Source: Mucilaginibacter sp. (GTDB lineage: Bacteria > Bacteroidota > Bacteroidia > Sphingobacteriales > Sphingobacteriaceae). Taken from it: a stretch of DNA of 39,116 bases. The notes below the pieces were generated by a model. The model had not been told where the DNA came from. It was given only the letters and a program-made list of their open reading frames with translations, and did no database searches. The stretch covers positions 1 through 39,116 of the forward strand of contig NZ_JAQBOC010000001.1 of NCBI RefSeq assembly GCF_028288225.1, read 5' to 3'. The translations under genes and the position numbers were made by a program. Each line of letters opens with the position of its first letter. Position 1 is the stretch's first letter. Below are positions 33,251 through 39,116 of this stretch, piece by piece.

Positions 33251-33710
33251 GGTAAGAATGTACAATAGATAAAAGGTTTGGTTTATCAAAATTCACCCTT
33301 AAAACTCTTTCCCTAACAGATGGTCTTATACGGCTATAGGTTTACAAAACCATCAACTTCAATCAACCAAAAAACTTAAACACACTGATTATAAACAAAT
33401 TACAGCAACAAGCCCAAAAAGCACAAATTCTGTAACAATTGATTATCAGCTACTTATATTTTAGTAAAACTCGAATACACTGATAATCAACATGTTTCAC
33501 CGCGTTCCATCCCGTTCCGCGTGAAAAATGGAACGCTATACCGCGTGTAACCTGCAGTCTGTAATAGGTATTACATCTGCCCAAAAAGCCCAATTTGTCA
33601 CTCCTCCCCCTCTGATTTGTCACTTATGCCCCGCAGGTATGATAACATTGTTTCAGACATTTGTATTGTAACAAAACCAATTCTTAAGCAACATTTTAAA
33701 GAAAATTAAT
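33251..33710. other. Intergenic region with interleaved inverted repeats
   Basis: No gene is visible here. At 33495-33536 two inverted repeats interleave: GCGTTCCAT (33502-33510) pairs with ATGGAACGC (33528-33536), and TTTCAC (33495-33500) with GTGAAA (33521-33526). The a-b-a'-b' order has pseudoknot topology in RNA; as DNA it could be a protein-binding or recombination site. Related GTTCC repeats occur between them. The region also holds the promoter of the gene at 33711, which I cannot pin down. Confidence 0.5.
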
Positions 33711-34304
33711 ATGAGAAAGATAATCGTTTTAGAATTTATCACCTTAGACGGGGTAATGCAGGCACCCGGCGGACCCGAAGAAGATAAAGCAGGTGCTTTC
33801 AACTATGGCGGCTGGTCTGCACCTTATGCCGACGAAGCTTCGGGTAAAATTATGCAAAAACAGATGGCGGCTACAGACATTCTGCTAGGCCGAAAAACAT
33901 TTGAAATTTTCGCCGCTTATTGGCCTGAACATGCCGGCTATTGGCCAGGCATCAACGAGGTCACAAAATACGTGTTGTCCAACACTATGGAAAAGTCGGA
34001 CTGGCAAAACTCGGTGTTCCTTACAAGCGTGGCAGATATCGAAAAACTCAAAAATTCCGAAGGTTCCGATATCAAAGTCTGGGGCAGCGGCGAGCTCGTT
34101 CAGCTACTGCTAAAACATGATTTGGTAGACGAGATCTGGCTCAAAATTTACCCGGTGCTGCTTGGTAAAGGAAAAAAGTGGTATAGCGACGAAACCATCC
34201 CGGCAGCATTTAAATTAACAGAGAGCAGTACGACTCCCAGCGGCGTTATTTTTGCCAATTACACACGGGCCGGAGAGGTAAAGACTGGCACTATGGGTGC
34301 TTAA
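33711..34304 (+). CDS. Dihydrofolate-reductase-family protein (RibD C-terminal-like)
   Basis: A 197-aa protein of the RibD C-terminal/dihydrofolate reductase superfamily (YwjB/YyaP-like). Signatures: MRKIIVLEFITLDGVMQAPG at the N-terminus, MAATDILLGRKTFEIFAAYW, the KYVLSNTMEKSDWQNSVFLT strand-turn, IKVWGSGELVQLLLKHDLVD, and LKIYPVLLGKGKKWYSDETI. These match NADPH-binding reductases common as accessory genes in Bacteroidetes; the real substrate is unknown. It lies just inside the right boundary repeat, so it is either the last cargo gene of the island or native DNA before the repeat. Confidence 0.88.
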   Translation: MRKIIVLEFITLDGVMQAPGGPEEDKAGAFNYGGWSAPYADEASGKIMQKQMAATDILLGRKTFEIFAAYWPEHAGYWPGINEVTKYVLSNTMEKSDWQNSVFLTSVADIEKLKNSEGSDIKVWGSGELVQLLLKHDLVDEIWLKIYPVLLGKGKKWYSDETIPAAFKLTESSTTPSGVIFANYTRAGEVKTGTMGA

Positions 34305-34310
34305 GCCCTT

Positions 34311-34402
34311 GCTCCACGAAAAAGCCCTTAGATTAGTTTCTAAGGGCCTTTTTGTGGAGCGTGGACGCTCACCATTATTTGCGGTCAAGCGAAAGACGCC
34401 GG
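34311..34402. repeat. Island boundary repeat, copy B
   Basis: GCTCCACGAAAAAGCCC begins the copy at 34311 and matches GCTCTACTGAAAAGCCC at 28334. The similarity runs on through both hairpins and the ATTATTTGC(A/G)GTCAA block to about GGCCGGG at 34402. The T-arm sequence upstream is absent, so only the last 7 nt of the RNA end (GCTCCAC) are kept, as expected of an att site that lost its RNA gene. Confidence 0.6.
34319..34370. terminator. Terminator plus adjacent short palindrome, copy B
   Basis: GCCCTTAGA (34324-34332) pairs with TCTAAGGGC (34339-34347) around TTAGTT, followed by CTTTTT, then GAGCGTGGACGCTC (34357-34370). Compared with copy A, C-to-T in the left arm is matched by G-to-A in the right arm, so pairing is preserved. 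It can end the gene at 33711. Confidence 0.75.
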
Positions 34403-34528
34403 GCCGGGTGGCATCGGATCGGTACCAGGGCATCGAAAAATTTTTTCCTTAAACTTACGCGCATGTTGAGCTATTCCTAAATAAACAAGCCGGGAGAATT
34501 ATATCCGGCTTGCTTATTAGGTTAACAC

Positions 34529-36247
34529 TTACAAACCAATAATTGAGTACGGTATACGTACGCCCTTAATCTGGTAATAATTTGGATCCTGGTTGTTGTT
34601 GAAACAGGTTGTTGTTGAACAGCTACCGCCAGATCCGTTATAATTTAAACAATAAGTAACCAGCAATTCATTGCGGCCATTTACAAATTCACCATGTACT
34701 ATAGGGGTATAATATTTGGCCGTGTGCCCATTGTACAAATCATTTATGGTATATACCAACGTTGGTGCTGTAAACGGCCCGAACGGACTTGTCGCTGTTG
34801 AAATATAGATCCCGCGGGATGCTGGATCGCAGAAATAACCCAGGTCCATCTGCATCATTACATATTTACCGTTAACATATGAAACCATAACATTTGCCTG
34901 TGTTGAAGTTCCGGAGCCAACAGTTATTGCGCCTGATAAAGATGTGGTGTCAGGAGTTGATGCCCAGCTATGTCCTCTCCAGTATGACCATGACGAAGGA
35001 TTGCTTGCAGGGAACCTCGCCAATGTTATAGCGTTTGCATTAAAGAAGGTGCTTTGTGCGCCATATACATATACGGTATCGCCTGCCGGTTTTTTTATCA
35101 TACCAACAGAGAAACTCATTTTTGTTTGGCCCGACATGCCGTTTGGCGTTAAGCGGGTAACTGCACCCCATGTTGTGCTGCTGGTGCTTTCGGCTATACT
35201 ATATAATGCCTGGTTTGCCGGTGTTGAGCCATTTGCCGATTCGTACCCGTTCAATAACACATTGCTGCCTACTTCAACACCCGCGCCCGTCCAGGTATAA
35301 GTAGAGTTATGGGCGCCGGGGCTTTTTACTATTTCCAGCAAGTTTATACCGGTGCCTGCATTACTGGTAGTGGTGATGTTAGGCGTTGAGCTTGATGTCC
35401 AGTTAGTAATTGATGGCTGCAAAAGCCCCGAATTATGGTATGAAAAAAATTGGCAGGCCAAAAAACCGTTTGCTTTCAACTGGCTGCTGGCATAGGCGTC
35501 CTGGGTTATCCAGAGTATTTTACCATTGTTTGCGCCATTTGTAAGCGGAATACTGTTTCCCTGGTCAAAAGCTACAGTTGTATTGGACACGGCACCCCGG
35601 TGGAAGAAGTTTACAACCACATCGTCGCGGTAAGCTTCGGCGGTTATACTGCTTAAATTCCAATATTGAGTTGTACTGCTGGCAGCAGTTTCCTCAGTAA
35701 TTGGCGCACCATTAGCTGTTGAACTGCCATGATCAGTGAGCACCAGCCCGTTTGAGTTTTTAATTACATAGTATGATTGTCCGCTTACCACCTGTATATT
35801 CCATATTTGTGAGGGGAAGCCATTGGTGTGGTCAACCCATAACGTAGTGCCTGATGTGCCGTTCGGCGCTTCGAGGAACATACCATTTTCAACATTCATG
35901 ATTTTAAAAGGTGTGGTACTGGTAATTGTTCCTGTGCCTTGCTGTATAAGGTACCATTTCTGGTTTCCTGCTACACCCTGACCGGAACCGGCGCTGGCAT
36001 ATTGCTGCACGTTGGCAGGGTTGCTTTGCGCATGCATCAAAGTTGAATCGCCACGCACCTCTAAAAGCTTACCGCTAAATACATTGGTGATTTGAAAAGT
36101 GGCGTAAGACGCTGGCGGACTGACTGCCCGCGCAATAGTTGACGGACTGACGGCGCCGGGCTGGCTTGCATTAATTTCCTTTTTGCTGCAGCTTATAGCC
36201 ACAAGCAAGCCCGGTACCAGGATACAGGCAAGTAATTTTTTTTTCAT
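34529..36247 (-). CDS. Lipoprotein with ricin-type lectin domain and DUF4185-like propeller
   Basis: A 572-aa surface lipoprotein. MKKKLLACILVPGLLVAISC gives a lipobox with Cys20. A Ser/Pro-rich linker (about 25-48) is followed by a ricin-type beta-trefoil at about 50-205 with its three-fold QxW-type repeats (NQKWYL, SQIWNI, TQYWNL), likely to bind galactose-type or other sugars. The C-terminal 350 residues resemble DUF4185/GH43-like five-bladed propellers (GIYISTATSPFGPFTAPTLV, YYTPIVHGEFVNGRNELLVT). There are several Cys late in the protein (GSGGSCSTTTC). Catalytic residues cannot be assigned. It is divergent from the GH2 gene, 103 nt between start codons, and the two probably act on the same glycan. 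Confidence 0.75.
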   Translation of the reverse strand: MKKKLLACILVPGLLVAISCSKKEINASQPGAVSPSTIARAVSPPASYATFQITNVFSGKLLEVRGDSTLMHAQSNPANVQQYASAGSGQGVAGNQKWYLIQQGTGTITSTTPFKIMNVENGMFLEAPNGTSGTTLWVDHTNGFPSQIWNIQVVSGQSYYVIKNSNGLVLTDHGSSTANGAPITEETAASSTTQYWNLSSITAEAYRDDVVVNFFHRGAVSNTTVAFDQGNSIPLTNGANNGKILWITQDAYASSQLKANGFLACQFFSYHNSGLLQPSITNWTSSSTPNITTTSNAGTGINLLEIVKSPGAHNSTYTWTGAGVEVGSNVLLNGYESANGSTPANQALYSIAESTSSTTWGAVTRLTPNGMSGQTKMSFSVGMIKKPAGDTVYVYGAQSTFFNANAITLARFPASNPSSWSYWRGHSWASTPDTTSLSGAITVGSGTSTQANVMVSYVNGKYVMMQMDLGYFCDPASRGIYISTATSPFGPFTAPTLVYTINDLYNGHTAKYYTPIVHGEFVNGRNELLVTYCLNYNGSGGSCSTTTCFNNNQDPNYYQIKGVRIPYSIIGL

Positions 36248-36350
36248 AATTATTGTTATTAGGTTATAATTGTTGAGTAAATCTAAATTAAGTAAATCGT
36301 TTTAGCAAATATTTTTTTTTAACTTGCCGCAGTAAATATTACGAGCTTTT

Positions 36351-39008
36351 ATGAAACGAATTTTCAGCCTCTTAACGATCAGTCTATTGTTTTTTCAAAA
36401 CGTATCGAACGCACAAGCGATAGTATTGAAATGGAAACTGCATCCCCGGGAAGGAAACACATACAGCTTAAAACAACTATCAGCTCCCGGTTTAAATACA
36501 AACAGCTGGATTAATGCGGTAGTGCCTGGAACAGTATTTTATGCTTACGTAAAGGCTGGTAAAGAAAGCGACCCTGATTATGCAGAGAATATTTATAAAG
36601 TTGATAAAGAAAAATACAACCGTCCATTCTGGTATCGTACAGAATTTTCTACTAAAAACTTTGCACCCGGTAAAAGGATCTGGCTCAACTTTAACGGCAT
36701 TCATAAACGTGGCGAGATCTATTTAAACGGGAATCACATTGGCACTATTAAAGGTATTGTAGAAAGAGGATTGTATGATGTTACTTCTCTGTTGAATAAA
36801 ACAAGCGCAAATGTTATTTTAGTGCTGGTTATACCTCCCCGTAACGACCCGGAACACCATCACCCGTTAGCCAACTGGGAAAGCCCTACTTACATCAGCA
36901 GCGGCAGCTGGGACTGGATGCCCGCCGTGCCGGGTTTAAACAGCGGTATTACCGATACGGTTAGCATAACTGCAAAAGGGCCTGTATCTGTTACAGATCC
37001 CTGGATCCACGCCAGCATACCCGATAAAAACACAGCAGATTTAACCGTTAACGTGCACCTCACTAACACATCACCTTCAACAGTGAGTGGTACGGTTAAA
37101 TTTACCATTAACCCCGGTAATATTACAGTTACCGGCCCACGGCTCACATTAAATGCCGACAGCAGCCAAACTATAAACTACGATTGGACGCAATTTTCGC
37201 AGTTGCATATAAAAAACCCAAAGCTTTGGTGGCCAAACGGCTATGGCGGCAAAGCCGATGGAACGCAAAATTTATATACCTGTACTGTTCGTTTTGATGT
37301 TAATGACGTAACGCCGTCTGATGTGGTCACCAAAACATTTGGGATAAGAAAAATCACTGCCGATACTACCTCGCTCAACGGGCCGTTACGCGTTTATGTT
37401 AATGATGTGCCGATATTATTAAAAGGCGGCAATTGGGGCATGAGCGATTATATGCTGAAAGCCCGGGGTAAAGATTATGATACCCGCATCAGGTTTCATA
37501 AGGAAATGAACTTTAATATCATCAGGAACTGGACCGGTGAGGTCACCGATGAAGCTTTTTATAGTTACTGCGATAAATATGGCATGATGGTTTGGGACGA
37601 TTTCTGGCTGAATAATTTCGGGCAGATTGATAGCCTGGGGATATTTAAGAGCAACGCAATCGAAAAAGTTAAAAAACTAAGAGACCATCCGTCTGTGATA
37701 ATATGGTGCGGCGCTAACGAAGGCGTACCGGGTGGTAATCCAAATGGACTGCTGAACAATGTAATTAAAAGCGCTGTTAAGGATAACGACGGGGAGGATA
37801 GGTTGTACTTTGCGAGATCAAACGCGGGCGAAACTAATCCAAACTTTTCTATTCATGGCGGCAGCAGGGTTTTATCGGGCAGCGGGCTTTGGAGCAATAC
37901 CGATCCTAAAACATATTTTACCGATCCGCATAATGGCTATCTGTTCTCTAAAGATTCATACGGTATGCGTAGCGAGCTGGGTACGGCTACCTTTGTGAAC
38001 ATAGAAAGCTTTAAAAAATTTATGCCTGCCGATTACTGGGTGGCTCCAACAACAGAGGCTGTTAACAGCAAAACGAATATGTGGGCCCGCCACTATTTTA
38101 GCACAGACGGCGCCCTGGGCGGCGGATCCGACCCGGTTAAATATATCAACACCATAAATAACAGCTATGGTAAGGCTAACTCGTTAGCAGACTTTTGCAA
38201 AAAAGCCCAAATGCTAAATGTAGAAACCATGAAAGCCATGTACGAATCCTGGAACGACCACATGTGGAAAGACGCTTCCGGTATGCTGATATGGATGAGC
38301 CAATCGGCCTATCCATCCATGATATGGCAAACTTATGATTATTATTATGACCTTACAGGGGCATACTTTGGTGCTAAAACGGCTTGTGAGCCTGTTCATA
38401 TACAATGGAACCCTGCTACCAATTCTGTTAAAATAATTAACAATAAGCCCTACAACATAACCGGGTTAACTGCCGAGGCATCCGTTTACAATATGGACGG
38501 CCAGATTGTAAACGGGTATTCGATCAAAAAACAAATAAATGTTAGTGCCACATCGGCAACGGAGGCTTTTAAAGCATTTGAAAAAAGTGCTGAATTGCCA
38601 AAATTATCCCAGGTTCATTTCTTAAAACTAAAACTGTTTGATACTAAGAACAAGTTGTTATCTGAAAACTTTTACTGGATAGGAAATACTTATTTAGACT
38701 ATGCCGGCTTAAATAAAATGCCCTCTGTTGGTTCAAGTTTATCTGTAAGCAAGCCGGTAATATCTATAGCAAAAAACGGCATTAATAAATTGCTTAAATA
38801 CGTTATTGTAAATAACTCCAAAATTACAGCTGCTTTTGGTATTAGAGCGCAGTTACTAAATAATGCAGGGGCGCAGTTGCTGCCGGCTTTATATAACGAC
38901 GGCTATTTTTCTTTAATGCAGGGTGAAATTAAAACGCTTGAAGTGGAAATTGACCCTAATCTGCTGAATGAAGGTTATAAATTACAAGTTAAGGCTTACA
39001 ATAATTAA
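36351..39008 (+). CDS. Glycoside hydrolase family 2 (exo-beta-glucosaminidase / beta-mannosidase type)
   Basis: An 885-aa secreted GH2. Residues 1-22 are a signal peptide ending SNAQA. The N-terminal sugar-binding domain contains WINAVVPGTVFYAYVKAG and RPFWYRTEFSTKNF, followed by the Ig-like beta-sandwich, then the TIM barrel from about 330 (FGIRKITAD, VPILLKGGNWGMSDYMLKAR). The acid/base Glu is E457 in IIWCGANEGVPGG, and the nucleophile is probably E542 in YGMRSELGTATF. The NWGMSD and EIYLNG-type features resemble the CsxA/plant endo-mannosidase branch of GH2, so exo-beta-D-glucosaminidase or mannosidase is likelier than beta-galactosidase. A C-terminal beta domain follows. Sub-family is not certain. 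The last 108 bp of the window after it show nothing. Confidence 0.9.
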   Translation: MKRIFSLLTISLLFFQNVSNAQAIVLKWKLHPREGNTYSLKQLSAPGLNTNSWINAVVPGTVFYAYVKAGKESDPDYAENIYKVDKEKYNRPFWYRTEFSTKNFAPGKRIWLNFNGIHKRGEIYLNGNHIGTIKGIVERGLYDVTSLLNKTSANVILVLVIPPRNDPEHHHPLANWESPTYISSGSWDWMPAVPGLNSGITDTVSITAKGPVSVTDPWIHASIPDKNTADLTVNVHLTNTSPSTVSGTVKFTINPGNITVTGPRLTLNADSSQTINYDWTQFSQLHIKNPKLWWPNGYGGKADGTQNLYTCTVRFDVNDVTPSDVVTKTFGIRKITADTTSLNGPLRVYVNDVPILLKGGNWGMSDYMLKARGKDYDTRIRFHKEMNFNIIRNWTGEVTDEAFYSYCDKYGMMVWDDFWLNNFGQIDSLGIFKSNAIEKVKKLRDHPSVIIWCGANEGVPGGNPNGLLNNVIKSAVKDNDGEDRLYFARSNAGETNPNFSIHGGSRVLSGSGLWSNTDPKTYFTDPHNGYLFSKDSYGMRSELGTATFVNIESFKKFMPADYWVAPTTEAVNSKTNMWARHYFSTDGALGGGSDPVKYINTINNSYGKANSLADFCKKAQMLNVETMKAMYESWNDHMWKDASGMLIWMSQSAYPSMIWQTYDYYYDLTGAYFGAKTACEPVHIQWNPATNSVKIINNKPYNITGLTAEASVYNMDGQIVNGYSIKKQINVSATSATEAFKAFEKSAELPKLSQVHFLKLKLFDTKNKLLSENFYWIGNTYLDYAGLNKMPSVGSSLSVSKPVISIAKNGINKLLKYVIVNNSKITAAFGIRAQLLNNAGAQLLPALYNDGYFSLMQGEIKTLEVEIDPNLLNEGYKLQVKAYNN

Positions 39009-39116
39009 TTACTGTAAGCGACTCGCTTTAGATCAGTTTATCAGTGATTTTGAAGACCCCCTTATATTAAAGTCGGTTTTCAGGATAATGGATTGTGAGC
39101 TGATATGCTGAGATGA

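Noticed and set aside
36492..36704. Minus-strand frames inside the GH2 gene
   Set aside because: No motif or start context, and the GH2 reading is unambiguous.

Overview
The window reads as chromosome of a soil- or plant-associated Bacteroidetes of the Sphingobacteriaceae, closest in style to Mucilaginibacter or Pedobacter. This is inferred from gene content, not from a marker gene. The indications are a SusC/SusD pair, DUF5686 and DUF4159 proteins, a large GH2 enzyme with a signal peptide, TAnnTTTG-type -7 boxes, and scarce Shine-Dalgarno sequences.

Layout. (1) 1-5.3 kb: small accessory genes mixed with gene debris. Intact genes are a VOC/DoxX/DUF1801 minus-strand operon facing a GlxA-type AraC regulator, and an ArsR/VOC operon with tandem operators. 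Debris includes the tail of an ohr gene, a histidine-kinase tail, a frameshifted small gene and a fragment of a second GlxA paralogue. (2) 5.4-9.9 kb: a compact regulon. A START-domain secreted protein, a small unknown protein with a DUF5686 outer-membrane protein, and a MarR regulator each have a promoter built on the same long palindrome; one copy is a perfect 39-bp palindrome. (3) 10.8-15.5 kb: a SusC/SusD glycan-uptake pair. (4) 15.5-26.9 kb: DUF4159 facing a co-directional MoxR - DUF58 - BatA-like - two large membrane proteins - TldD - TldE cluster. (5) 27.0-34.4 kb: an AT-rich island. Three copies of a tmRNA-type 3' end with adjoining terminators (near 27.58, 28.33 and 34.31 kb) mark out two segments. 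One holds a RelE-type toxin-antitoxin pair; the other holds an orphan CHC2 zinc finger, a McrB-like AAA+ protein with a coiled coil, its DUF2357/PD-(D/E)XK nuclease partner and a dihydrofolate-reductase-family gene. No integrase is visible. (6) 34.5-39.0 kb: a ricin-type/DUF4185-like lipoprotein divergent from a GH2 exo-glycosidase.

How the parts work together. The MarR operators probably coordinate a cell-envelope or lipid response. The SusCD pair, the ricin-type lipoprotein and GH2 are glycan-utilisation functions. The MoxR-to-TldE genes look like one transcription unit that joins an AAA+/MIDAS chaperone module to a Tat-exported TldD-type protease. The McrB/DUF2357 pair in the tmRNA-bounded island is a likely anti-phage restriction system. 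The strongest leads for something new are the tmRNA-tail-bounded defence island, the MoxR-TldDE cluster and the 39-bp palindrome regulon.
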